Below are positions 1 through 11,382 of a DNA stretch of 64,000 bases, in pieces. The position numbers and the translations under genes are program-made. Position 1 is the stretch's first letter, and each line of letters begins with the position of its first letter. This DNA is from Xylona heveae TC161. Its lineage: Eukaryota; Ascomycota; Xylonomycetes; Xylonales; Xylonaceae. Where the stretch lies: assembly GCF_001619985.1 (NCBI RefSeq), contig NW_017264202.1, forward strand, positions 992,001 to 1,056,000, written 5' to 3'. The notes below the pieces were generated by a model that was given only the letters and a program-made list of their open reading frames with translations, was not told the origin of the DNA and searched no databases.

Positions 1-1047
1 GGAATTTAATGTGTCCTGGAGGGTAATGAATATGCTACATTCCCTTGTGAAATAGGAATCCCACCAATCGGTAGTGAATGAAATGCTTCAATCTTCCTTT
101 TCTTGAAGACTTCAATCCGAAAAGGTCTAGACGCAGGTGATAGTGATGTTGATGATGAAAAATGGATGGGCTGGAGAGGCTCTTTCACAAAGGCCTGCAC
201 AAGCTATCGCGATGTTGGGAACAAATCAATCCTGTTCGTTTTGGGAGGGAATCAACCAAAGGAAACCCGCATACTTTTTATATGTGACAGCTCGCGAAGC
301 CAAATTGGGAAGGATCAAACATAAATAAACATTAACAATTCTGACATGCAGAAAATAGAGTGCAACAATTGGGTATCGTAAAGCGCTGCGAAGCTCAGAC
401 GGGAAAGGGAGCACATATTCGATCTACCTTTTTGGCTGCAAACCGAGCTGTGACCGTGAAGACAACTGGACAGCAACCATTGTGTAATCAATAAGCTGAA
501 AATGGGTCGGGCTTAAACGCTGACAGTTTATTGGAGGGGTGACAAGAATTTAGATACAGTGCTGTTTCCCATGTCTTTGCCCAACATCAGACACGGCATA
601 CCAACCGTCCAACTCAAGGCGAAACGGACAAAGAGGTCACTCGTCGTTAAATCATGCAACGTGCCGTGGTCTGCCGTTGCACAAAGAAAGCTCCATTTGA
701 ATAATGAAAGCGAGTGCATGGATGTGCTCGGTTAGATAATCGCGTGTGAAGTCTAATGCTTTCCTATTCCGGACGAGCAAGTGGTTGAAGACACACCCTA
801 TCATCAGAGCTTCTTAGGGAAAACATATCTAGTCACTATTACTACCTTCTTTTGCACATCAAAACAATCTTTCGAGTTTGTAAATGCTTATCAACAATAC
901 CACCATGCTTAGATTGTCTCCCTACCTGCAAGACTGGAGCAAACGGATCATGGCGGAACTGTACATGATGCAAACGCTGAGAATCTCACAGTAAAAGACC
1001 AAAAGAGAGCCGGTTCGAGAAGTAAAAATCATTTCCTTCAGGAATTA
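1..1047. other. Left-edge intergenic stretch
   Basis: No reading frame here shows family features or joinable exons. It presumably holds the 3' untranslated part of the coiled-coil gene that ends at 1048 on the minus strand, and whatever lies beyond the window edge. Confidence 0.5.
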
Positions 1048-4000
1048 TCACGAAATGGTTCCTTGATACCCTGCGATGTATTCGACATTCTCGGAGGACA
1101 TTGGTGGACTTTGCCGTTCTGAAATCTCGGAGAAAGACCGGCAATCAAGCTCTCCACGTCGGTTTCCATCCTCGATATTCTCTTTCTCCTCAATATATCT
1201 GCGAGACTCGCATGGCTCTTCCGGTGAATTACTCCTGCCACATGAACTATGTGGAAAGTGTTGTGTTGGCTCATTTGCGCCGTCATAACCTGCAGTAGTC
1301 AACACAGTTTGGCATTGTTTACCATACGAGATTGGTCCGAGGCGAGGTGGCTTTGCGCCGGCCCAATTTGCAGAAAGCCCGATGCTTTGATCTGAATGCC
1401 TCTTTTCCCTCGCATCTGAAGGCGATGTGCCTTCTCCAGATCCGATGTCCCTCAAGGGTTGCCTCAACCCATTTGTGGGTTTGAGACCTGTACCTCTACC
1501 AGCTAATGCCTGAGGTGGGTTTCCGTTGGGCGTTAGAGGCATCTTTTGCGTTCTTGACCTTTTTGCGATCCGCTCTTCGGTGTGATCAGCCTGGATTGGT
1601 AAGTCAGGAAACAGTACAGTCAAGAGATCCCAGGAGTAATCGCATGGCTTAATCGTAACAACCGATATGCCGGAAAATAACGCCTTTAGTGGCATCCTAC
1701 TTACATCGAACGACTCCCCCCTAGCATCGAAACCAGATGATCCAAAGTCCTTGGGATACATGGCCACCATTAATCTTTCTTTCCATTCACGTAGCTCTGA
1801 AAACTCCTTGCACTTTTCGTTGAATTGTCTAGACTGGATTTCAAACTGCAAAATAAATGAGCCACGAAAACCCCAGTGAATGCGGGCAAGCAAACCTTCT
1901 CTTCCAGCTCGAGATGCTTTAAATTAGCCTTTTCAAGCTCACTTCTAGCGTGTCTTTCAACGCCTCTAATTTTCTCAGCATATTGGGCAACCAAAGTGCT
2001 GATGGTGGCACCATTGTGGCTTCCATCCGTCAAAGAGTCCAAGTCAAGCTCCCCTTGAAGAGCCTGTTTTGCGAGGTTTTGTTCATCAAGTAGATGTGTA
2101 TTGGCAGACTCCAACTCCTCAACCTTCGATTGGTCAGTCATTTTACTACTCCTCAAGGGCCTGTTGACGAACCTTTTTGAATGTGCATTCCAAATCTCCC
2201 TTCAACTTCTCGTAAAGTCCCTGGAGCTGAATTAATTGCGAGTGTTCTTCACGGAGAGAGGCATCCCTAAGTTTCAGTTTCGATTCAACGTCGGCCAGCG
2301 CTCCTTCAAGCCAATTTTTATCTTCAGTGATCTTTTGCTTTTCCTCTACGAGCATGCTGTTTTCTTTCTTTCTCTCGTTTAATTTCTCCATCATGGAGCA
2401 TAATTCCTTCATCAAATCCTCAGCCGCGTCGTCCTTTGCGCTTATCATAGCAGCAGTCTCTAGTTCTCTTTTTTGTGCGCCCTCTTTCAGGTGAGTCTCG
2501 GTATCTATTGCCTTTAATTCCACTGATTTCAGGAGCTCTTTCAAATCCCCAGTCTGTTGGACGTAGTCTCCAAGCCTTTTCTCTGCCGATTCAGCCTGTT
2601 TGCGCAACGCAGAAAGTTCGGCTTCAGCACCGACCTGGAAAAGATTACGTTCTAGAAGCATTGAGTCCAGTTCTTTGTTACGATCCTCTGCTTCTAGAAG
2701 GCGGAGCTCAAGCTCTTCAACCTTGAACTTTTCCTGGCGAAATGGAGTCTCCGCTTCGTCACATCGCTCTTCGAGTTCCCGGCATACTGTTCCCATTTGC
2801 TGAACTATGCTTTCGTACTGAAGTCTTGCATTAGCAAGCAGATTCTCACTGAGCGTTTCTCTCCAGTTATTGCTCGAGATCTGTCGAGTATCCTTCTGAG
2901 CTGGTGTGCCAAACAGATCATATGACCGGATATTCGCACATATAGTAGACTCAGTAAAATCGGCTTGGAGAATCGAATGGTCCGCATCTTGTTGATCAAT
3001 CAATGCACCTATGGAGGTTTTGCTCAAGTATATCTCATATTCATGTCCACAGAATGCGGTTTTGATAAAAAGCGCACGTAAACTTCGTCGAAGTTTTCCT
3101 TTATTCGCAAAGTACTTTTGACAGCATACTCCGCACGCGCAACATTTTCTCTGAGATTTCTGAGAGCTTTTTGGGCTGTGGAGGCTGGTTAGCTTCCCGG
3201 AAAGCTTCCCGGACATTGCACGCAGGACAGCTCTTCTTAACGTTGAACTTTCAGAAAGTGCCTCGTTCAATGCTTCTAGGAGTACCATAGAAATATCTAT
3301 GCGGTGGAATTCTTTAAAGTTCGGTTCCTCGCAAGAAACTGATATATCCAGAATGGTTTCTAGCAGTAAGAAAATATTCGACTCATCCATATAAAGCTTC
3401 GATGCGTCAGTCTTATCATAAAGTCTGAGGTCTGGGCGATCAAGTTTTACTCACAAGCAGTTCTTTTGCAGAGTTCGCCAAACTCTCCGATCCTACACTG
3501 TCCATGGCTGCGAGAAGGCTTTTAACAAGAGTTTGGCCGTGACTGTTCAAAGAGGGGACGTTGACGATGCGCGCATGCAAACCGTCTAAAACGAAATCGA
3601 GTGCCTTTGAATGGAGCAAGCACTTCAAGCAGTACAAAAGAAGCAGATTTTGTTGCACATACCCTTACTTGAAAATCGATGTGTCTATTGCTAGGGTGAA
3701 GGCATTTTTCCAGCAATTTTCGGGCGCCTCGACTGTTACCGTTTACAAAATCTTGCTTTACTTCTATAGATATTGCGCCAGCAATGACTTTTGCTAATTC
3801 AAAATATTCGGTAGCTTCGTTCTGCGACAAACTGTTGGTCTCAGAGCAGGCATAAGCGACCTGCAATGAGATAAATTCTAGGGTTTTAGGCGCTTTACGC
3901 GCAGTGAAGAATTGTTTCAACCCTTCGGAGAACGGAACGCGCTCAGAGGTAAAGGAACCGTCTGATTCTTTTGGCGTCCCAGTGGTCAAATTACTTGCAT

Positions 4001-4831
4001 GACTTTCAGGGTGTGCAATAGCTGCCAATATTCCCAGGCAGAGCAAGCAAACGGCATGATCTTCAAGAGTCTTCAGGATATTGACCAGTTGGTCTTGGAA
4101 CCGCGCCATCATCTGAACTGGAATAATTTCCAGGAGATCGCTACAGTTTCCTGAGAGCAACACGTAGACTGGCCTGATAGTCTCTGCCGAAGGTGAAAGC
4201 GCGGCGCGATCAAAAGTCCCCTTGAAAAATGGTAGTAATGATCCAGGTAATGGCACTTCTCTAGGAAGTGGAAATCTGAGCAGCGCAATACAAGCCCGAC
4301 CATGCTAACAGCTGGTTAGTTTTCGCAAGTACAGAACCATTGCCGCGTACCTTGTCATCATCTCCTTGACACTCGAGCGATTTTTTGGACAGTAAGTCCA
4401 AAAGTCCAGGATTTCTGCGAAGGAAAGCATCACGCGCGGGCAAAGATTTTGCTGGACAGGCGCGCTAGAGTAAGCGCCATCCCTCTCAGACATATATGAG
4501 GGAGCAATTCATACATAGGTGCACTAAGATATTCAGGGCATAGGGAGATGTCCACAAGCATTCAGACACGTCGGACACAAGTGATTCAACTAAACAAGGA
4601 TTATATTTCGCCCAGCGGGATATGTATATGTCGAAAGTCACACACAACGAATCATGAAGCCTCTAAAAAAGTTCAATTAGCTTCAGATGACCCGTAAAGA
4701 CCAATCCTTTCTAATTATCAGACTCTTATCCGGACCGAATTGATACGTACTTTAAGAGAGCAAATATAGGGTGCTTGCACAATCCTCCAGGCTTCATCAT
4801 GGAGACCCATGATCTCTGCCATCATCGTCAT
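1048..4831 (-). CDS. Large coiled-coil protein with helical N-terminus, function not recognised
   Basis: Nine exons join in frame: 4831-4751, 4662-4515, 4451-4351, 4304-3669, 3622-3455, 3396-2173, 2123-1896, 1845-1705 and 1590-1048, giving about 1,089 residues. The start begins MTMMAEIMGLHDEAW. The first ~400 residues are Leu-rich and helical without obvious motif, perhaps armadillo- or HEAT-like. Residues ~430-830 are a long charged coiled coil with heptad-like Leu, Glu and Lys. The tail is basic, Ser/Pro-rich and probably disordered. The architecture (helical head, coiled coil, loose tail) recalls tethering or scaffold proteins, but I do not recognise the family and assign no function. The eighth intron, 1591-1704, has a perfect GTAAGT donor, is 114 nt long and has no stop, so a reader ignoring splicing would extend the protein by 38 residues. 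The gene is divergent from the D-lactate dehydrogenase gene. Confidence 0.75.
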
Positions 4832-6051
4832 GTCTTGATAAGATGGTCAAGGAACATTTCTGTACAGCAATCTTGCGGAGATCAGGAAGTGCTCTCCACA
4901 TCGCGTGTCAGTCAATTGTTGCCGCGGTGATTTTCGCGAATCCTCTCCAAACGCACTACGCGACCGAGGCACGAGTTCACGTGCCCTCTCATATTACCCT
5001 TGCGGTAAGTTTAGGAAAGGTGACAAGGGTCTCCTCAAAGCACCGCTCATCTTCCAGCAATTGTTGGCAGCCAAATAAGTCACAGCGTCATGACATGTAC
5101 TAATGAAGCATCAGATATTTTTGCCGCGAAAATTTTTGCAACATGATTGTGGTATTGTATTCTGAGTAGCAATCCCTCTGCTTGGTCTATGTTAAAAAAT
5201 CGATTCCAACGCTGTGGTACGATCGAGGTCATGGAAGGACATGCCGCCTACAGTACTCCGGTACAAGAACGACCCTTGGAGGAGGAGTGGGATGTGTAGC
5301 ACCAAACGGGAAGGCAGGGCCGAACATTTCTGAGTGCATTTACTGGGGTTTAAAGAGCCGCAACATGATATAGAAACCAAACCCCCGCAAAACCAATGCA
5401 ATTCCTAACGTAGCCCTTCGAGAGCCATAATCTAACGATAGACATCCGCTACTTCGGTAATTAACTTCCCAAGTCCATGCTGGGGTGAATCAGCCCAAAC
5501 CCCGCAGACAAATGAGTGCTGTCTGTGCCCTTGCAGCAGAGAGTCGAGGCTCATGTGAAGCTGGTTGGACAATTGTTCTGGGTATTACCTGAAAGTCTTA
5601 CGTACAGGATCGTATTCCCACCTTGGGGCACGGGAGCACTAGCTGTGGTCGGATCGGGCTTGCGCTTGCCGTTCGCACATCCGCACGCTTCGACGTTCGC
5701 ATTTTCGTCCCATCTAGTTAGCCGGCGGCCAAACGACTACGCTATGGGCCACTAGTATCCAAGCTGGCTTCAGGAGAAAGGGACTCGGACCCGTGGGGGT
5801 GACACGCGACCTGAAAATGATATGCTCCAGGGCTAAGTTATCATTGTTATTTATTAGCTCTTTTACATTGTTCCACGCAAAGAGGGCCACCCAATGTGCA
5901 TCTGGCTCGTCCAGTCCTACTGTGCTAACTCGTATGACAATATCTTTTGAAAATCGATGCAAATCATGGGCAGCCGTCATATTGTTCAAGACCTTCACAT
6001 CTGTCTCTTTCTATTGAGACCGTTGGCTCCTTCCCCATCTGCCAGGGCAGG
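4832..6051. promoter_or_regulatory. Divergent promoter region, coiled-coil gene / D-lactate dehydrogenase
   Basis: This is 1.2 kb between two divergent starts. The short frames in it look like noise: no splice-joined continuation and no family motif. I see no clear repeat or TATA box that I would defend. Confidence 0.4.
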
Positions 6052-8386
6052 ATGAATTTGAGATCCTTGTCCAGAGCTTGCCCAATACTAGCATGCCTGA
6101 AGCAGACCCGTGTGACGTCTCGACATTTCCCGCAGCGGGGTATGAATCTGAGGCCTACATCGAGATTATCTTCAGGTCGGACTGTTGAAAGCCAGAATCA
6201 CTCGCCACGACCATGGACAACTCGCCAAGTGGTCTTGTTGACAGCACTGGCAGGCTCGGTGGCTTGCGCGCTCAGCTTACTGGCCACCAGCTTCGAAATA
6301 AACAGCAGTAGACAGTCGGAGCCGACATATGCAAAGCCCAGGGAAATGATCCTCGTAAGTGCACGCAACCAAAGGTTGTATGCCGACTCTAGGGTCAACT
6401 AATCATGATAGGCAATTGATGAACTGAGAGCATGCCTTTCCGATGATGCGATCAGTACTGATGACGACGATCTTCGTTCCCATGGCTATTCCGCATGGTC
6501 TACGATCAATGCCGAAAGACTGCCGGTTGCTATTGCCTATCCGAAGACAACGGAAGAGGTGTCCCAGATAGCCAAGATTTGCCACAACTATCGCATACCC
6601 ATGGGTAGGTCATCAATGCTTGGTTTTGCTTGCACTTTATAGTTTGTGTATCCGGCTGAATTTCATGCCAGTCCCTTACTCCGGAGGATCCAGCCTGGAG
6701 GCAAATTTCTCGGCTCCATTTGGCGGCATTACTATCGACTTCGCTTTCATGGACAAAATTGTTGCATTTCATAAAGACGAGTATGTAACTGGTCCTTCCA
6801 GTAGATTAACGCGCCTTTTCGGATCCAAAAAGGACTTCTTCTTCTTTTTTCGTTGGAGAAAGCTGACGTTTAGTCCAGTATGGACGTTGTCGTTCAACCG
6901 TCAGTCTCCTGGATGGACCTGAATGAGCAACTCAAAGATGACGGGCTCTTCTTTCCGGTAGACCCCGGTCCAACGGTACTTTTCCTCCTCTCCAGAGCTC
7001 TAATTCGGGGGGGGGGCTACATTCTAATAACATTCGGGCTTAGGCCAAGATTGGAGGCATGGTGGGAACATCTTGCAGGTACACCACGAACACTTCCTCC
7101 CCTCTTGCCATGACGAAGAGGATGATAATTGAGAATTGTTATGTAGTGGAACAAATGCCGTTCGGTACGGAACGATGAAAGATTGGGTGATCAATGTCAC
7201 TGCGGTCTTAGCGGACGGCACTATTATTAAAACGAAACGCAGACCCCGGTAGGGACCTTTTAATGTCAACTTTGTTGTTGTTATCAGCTAAACAATTTGG
7301 CTAGGAAATCATCAGCAGGTTATAATCTGACTAGCCTCTTTGTTGGTTCAGAAGGCACGTTGGGAATAGTCACAGAGATAACACTTAAATTGGCTGTCCT
7401 GCCACAAGAGACGAGTGTCGCGGTGGTGACCTTTCCTACAATGAGAGATGCTGCGGCCACTGCCTTCCAGGTCATGCGAGCCGGGATCCCTATTGCAGCC
7501 ATGGAGATTATGGATGAGGTACAGATGAATGTAGTCAATAGGTCTGGGACAACAACCCGGAAATGGAAAGAAGTCCCCACGCTATTTTTCAAGTGAGCAG
7601 ATACGCATTTCTTCCCTTCAACGTGTATCCCTAAAACCCAGAACTGAGCTAACTTTTCCCTTTCTCGCGAGCAGGTTTGCAGGAACAAAAGCAGGGGTAT
7701 GTCCCTCTTCATCTCAGCTTTGAGCAAAACCCACTCACATAGGCAAAGGTGCATGAGAATATCGGTCTTGTGAAGCGGATTGCTGGGAGCCACAATAGTG
7801 AAGAGTTCAAATTTGCCGCTGATGAAAAGGAACGCAATGACTTGTGGTCTGCACGGAAGCAAGCGCTATGGAGTATGTTAGCTCTGCGAGAAAAGGATTC
7901 GGAAGTCTGGTCCACAGACGTCGCGGTCCCTCTATCAAGGCTTCCAGAGTTGATTGGTGAGTGTTCTATGCCAATTTGGCGAACCAAATCTCATGAAGTT
8001 TCAACAGAGATATCCAAAAAGGAATTGGATGAACTTGGCTTGTTTGCAAGCATCCTTGGCCATATCGGCGACGGAAACTTTCATGAGAGCATCATGTATG
8101 ACAAAAACGATACAAAGCAGCGCGAAGCCGTTCGGAAATGTGTTCATGCCATGGTTGAGCGGGCTCTTGAGATGGAAGGAACATGCACAGTAAGAGCCTT
8201 GCCCACTTTTTAAGTATGCCGTCATTTAGCTGACTTGCTCAACAGGGTGAGCATGGTATTGGGCTCGGTAAGAAGGAAGCGCTCTTCGCGGAATTGGGAC
8301 CGGAGACAATCAATGTTATGCGAAGCTTGAAGCGGGCTATGGATCCACATTGGCTTATGAACCCGGGGAAGATCATTGATCCTTGA
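6052..8386 (+). CDS. DLD1: Mitochondrial FAD-linked D-lactate dehydrogenase (cytochrome c type)
   Basis: The enzyme oxidises D-lactate to pyruvate and passes electrons to cytochrome c, facing the intermembrane space. Eleven exons (6052-6354, 6412-6604, 6672-6780, 6879-6975, 7044-7078, 7147-7248, 7305-7592, 7675-7696, 7743-7956, 8008-8189, 8246-8386) give 561 residues, a normal length. The N-terminus is Arg/Ser-rich like a mitochondrial presequence, followed by a membrane segment around residues 62-85 ([20 protein letters not shown]), as in yeast Dld1. The FAD-binding type 4 domain shows [24 protein letters not shown] and [18 protein letters not shown]. The FAD-oxidase C-terminal domain shows [12 protein letters not shown] and ends MNPGKIIDP. 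Exon 8 has only 22 nt. Intron 4 carries a run of ten G. Every junction keeps the frame, so the gene looks intact. Related glycolate or 2-hydroxyglutarate dehydrogenases share the fold, but the N-terminal anchor favours Dld1. Confidence 0.93.
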
Positions 8387-8861
8387 GTTAGTTTGTGCTC
8401 TGGCATCACAGCAGGCGGCTGAAGCGTGGCTGGACTATTTTTAATCTCGAAGGGATACATCATTACGCGCATTAAATAGAGAATCTTGGGTATCACAATA
8501 TATCAAAGTCCCCAGTACAATGATTTCTCTGTGATAGACTGCTTTCACCCCGTGGTATTAGGCATGTGACATTGGAAAACATACCGAGTTGAGACGCAGA
8601 TGACTGCCAATCAAATGTGGTAAAGTGCCGTGCCAAGAAAGTACGAAAGTACCTAGAGTACCATTTCCAGCCGAACATCGAGGACAATGACTTTCGCTGC
8701 GGAGATGCCCTAGGGCTTTCGCGTTAAGCGAGCGCGACTGCTCACTTTCGCTAGGATAGTGTGCAAGCGAATTTTGAGATTCTTGGACATCCAGCCTCAG
8801 CGACAACGCCAAACGACACGACCACTTTCCTTCGAGGTACCGATTCGACTGGAAAGCAATC
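8387..8861. promoter_or_regulatory. Upstream region of eS4
   Basis: The stretch holds the 3' end of the dehydrogenase transcript and the eS4 promoter. At 8709-8716 lies CCTAGGGC-like sequence and at 8725-8732 TAAGCGAG, the reverse complement of CTCGCTTA, which recurs in the eL21/uS4 promoter at 30457-30464. The shared octamer suggests a common ribosomal-protein promoter element; this is inference. Confidence 0.35.
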
Positions 8862-10268
8862 ATGGCTCGCGGACCGTAAGTCGTTCCATTATCCTCAGTC
8901 GCAGGGGAAGAAGTTTTCGAGTTTCGACCATACGTTCCGAATTTGTGTCCCAAGACGAATCTACGTGCGTCCAAGAGTGCGACCATTTCAGCAATTTGGA
9001 GGACCTGAAGGGTGAAGCGACGAGGAGCGATTGCCACGGAACGTACTTTCCATGGCTACAACTATTATCGCCGATACAGTCGAAGTCCAAATTGCTTGAA
9101 TGGCCGGTTTCTTGGTTTGCGGCGCAGCGGAATGGCTGAATACTCGAATACTTCGCGACTCCGAATGATATACAACAAGACCAAATGGCTAATTTTCATT
9201 TGTGATATAGTAAGAAGCACCAGCACCGCCTTAGTGCTCCCTCGCACTGGCTCCTGGACAAACTGTCCGGTGCTTATGCCCCCAAGGCTTCCCCCGGTCC
9301 CCACAAGCTCCGGGACTGCATGCCTCTCATTGTCTTCATCCGCAACCGGTCAGTCTCCAGTCTCTGTCCCACAATTACTGCAGGTGGCATTGCTCGTGAG
9401 CGTCATAATTAACACCTTTTGCGACGTATAGGTTAAAGTATGCGTTGAACGGCCGTGAGACCAAGGCCATCGTCATGCAGCGCCTGATCAAGGTCGACGG
9501 CAAGGTCCGCACCGACGTTACCTACCCCGCCGGTTTCATGGACGTCATCTCCATTGAGAAGACTGGCGAGAACTTCCGTCTCATCTACGACACCAAGGGC
9601 CGTTTCACCGTCCACCGTATCACCAACGAGGAGGCCGAGTACAAGCTGGGCAAGGTCAAGCGCGTCCAGCTTGGCAAGGGCGGCATCCCATTCTTGGTTA
9701 CGCACGATGCCAGAACGTATGTTATCCCCATACATCTGCATCCTTCAGACGTTGGACCAAGCTTTGGCGATTGAACGATGAAAGATGCAATGATCAAACC
9801 ACTTGAGAGTATTTGTCATACTGATCGGTGTGGTGGAATTTATATAGTATCCGCTACCCCGACCCTGCCATCAAGGTCAACGACACCGTCAAGATTGACC
9901 TTGCTACCGGCAAGATCTCCGACTACATCTCCTTCGACACTGGTGTCATCGCCATGGTGACTGGTGGTCGTAACATGGGTCGTGTCGGTGTTGTCACCCA
10001 CCGTGAGCGCCACGATGGTAGCTTCAACATTGTCCACATCAAGGACGCCATTGACAACTCTTTCACCACCCGGGAAAGCAACGTCTTCATCGTTGGCCAG
10101 GAGAAGCCCTGGATCTCTCTGCCCAAGGGCAAGGGTGTCAAGGTACGTATTCTGATCCAACGGTCTTATGTTCGTGTAGTTCTTGAACAATTTTACTAAT
10201 TATATTTGCAGCTCTCCATTGCCGAGGAGCGCGACCGCCGCCGGGCCTATGCTATCTCTGGCAACTAA
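8862..10268 (+). CDS. RPS4: 40S ribosomal protein eS4
   Basis: eS4 is a structural protein of the small ribosomal subunit. The first coding exon is only 14 nt (8862-8875: Met-Ala-Arg-Gly-Pro), followed by a 335-nt intron, which is typical of fungal ribosomal-protein genes. Exon 2 starts at 9211 ([20 protein letters not shown]), and later exons give the S4/KOW part ([36 protein letters not shown]) and the end [14 protein letters not shown]. Introns lie at 8876-9210, about 9349-9432, 9717-9849 and about 10143-10211. The length (about 260 residues) and the sequence are fully normal for the family. Codon use is strongly C-ending, unlike most neighbours and consistent with high expression. The third intron contains a possible C/D snoRNA, listed separately. 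Confidence 0.97.
9770..9829 (+). ncRNA. Weak candidate intronic C/D-box snoRNA in eS4 intron 3
   Basis: Inside the intron 9717-9849, a C-box-like ACGATGA (9775-9781, one mismatch to RTGATGA) and a D box CTGA (9821-9824) are 39 nt apart. The five bases outside each box can pair (ATTGA with TCGGT, including two G-T pairs). Ribosomal-protein introns are common snoRNA hosts. I could not find a convincing rRNA target for the 12-20 nt before the D box, so this is a weak call. Confidence 0.2.
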
Positions 10269-11382
10269 ATGCATTAATTTTGCATTAAAGGTCTTTGTCA
10301 GTGGGGTCATTGGTAGTCGGGAGTGCTGGAACAGGGGGTTTTTGTGCTATTAGACATCAAGCTGGCTCTACGCTGCAGTGATTTTTCCATATCCTGCGGT
10401 AGGCGCCCCGAAATGGGATGATAGGTCTAGGTCCAGGTCGTTTTCCAATGGCACGAACAAAATTAAAAGAAGATTTCCTTGATTGTTCAAAACAATTAAC
10501 GTGCTTGCATACCCTGCAACGAAAGTAAATATACCAAATTGACGTGTTGTATCCTGATAATAATGCCTCCGACCCGTGTCCCAGTTGCTGTCCAGTCTAT
10601 TAAACCCAAAACCTGCCAAAGCGTGCAAACTTGAAAGAAAGGATTAAACGCAATGATACCCAAACCCAGAACAATGAAAGATGTTGTCGTCTCATCATCA
10701 TAATCGTGAAATCGTTAAGATTGTCTCAATCCCAGTGACGTGAGATGAAAAACTGAAAAATTGCGAATCATTCCTAAGACTCATAACCGCAATCCATAAT
10801 CTCCTCCCAACTTGCGTTGCAACCTTTGCTCTTCAAAATTCCGGCATCCACATCCTCTAGAACAAGCAGTTTCTCAGGTTAGACTTCTCCCTCAATATCT
10901 TGTCTGTTTTCTTTGTTTAGAATATCTTCAGGGAAGAAAGGTAGAAGCCCCAAACAGAAGGATCAAACTCCTTAGTCCGTCGGTCTGCCAATGATATAAT
11001 GTTCCTCGTATTTCTTTAACAGCATTGTGAACGTGAAAACAAAATAGCCAAGTCTTCGCAGTGTCCGATGCATCAATTGCGCCTGTTTCCGCCGCTAATG
11101 TTTCAGAAATTAAACAGCCACCATCTCAGAAAAGAGAATGACGAGACAGGCTCAAGATATCCAGAAACGCAGCATCCTGGGGAAAAAAAGAGTAAAATGA
11201 AGACATGAAAATTGAAAATTGAAAAAGATATGATCAAGACGAGGATTCAATTCGTAACATATAAAATGGACCGCTCCGTAATGATAGTGTACTGAATTGC
11301 ATCATGCGTTGTAATGACAAGGTCATAATGTGTGATGGCAAGAGAAAAGGATTGTCCATGATTGATGTATATAATTCTTGCT
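10269..11382. other. Convergent intergenic region, eS4 / Myb gene
   Basis: This is 1.1 kb between convergent gene ends, AT-rich with short scattered frames. I see no gene, RNA or repeat in it; it should hold both 3' untranslated regions. Confidence 0.45.

Noticed and set aside
4305-4493. A start at 4493 for the coiled-coil gene
   Set aside because: That frame does not connect to the downstream protein. The model from 4831 with introns 4663-4750, 4452-4514 and 4305-4350 keeps one open frame.
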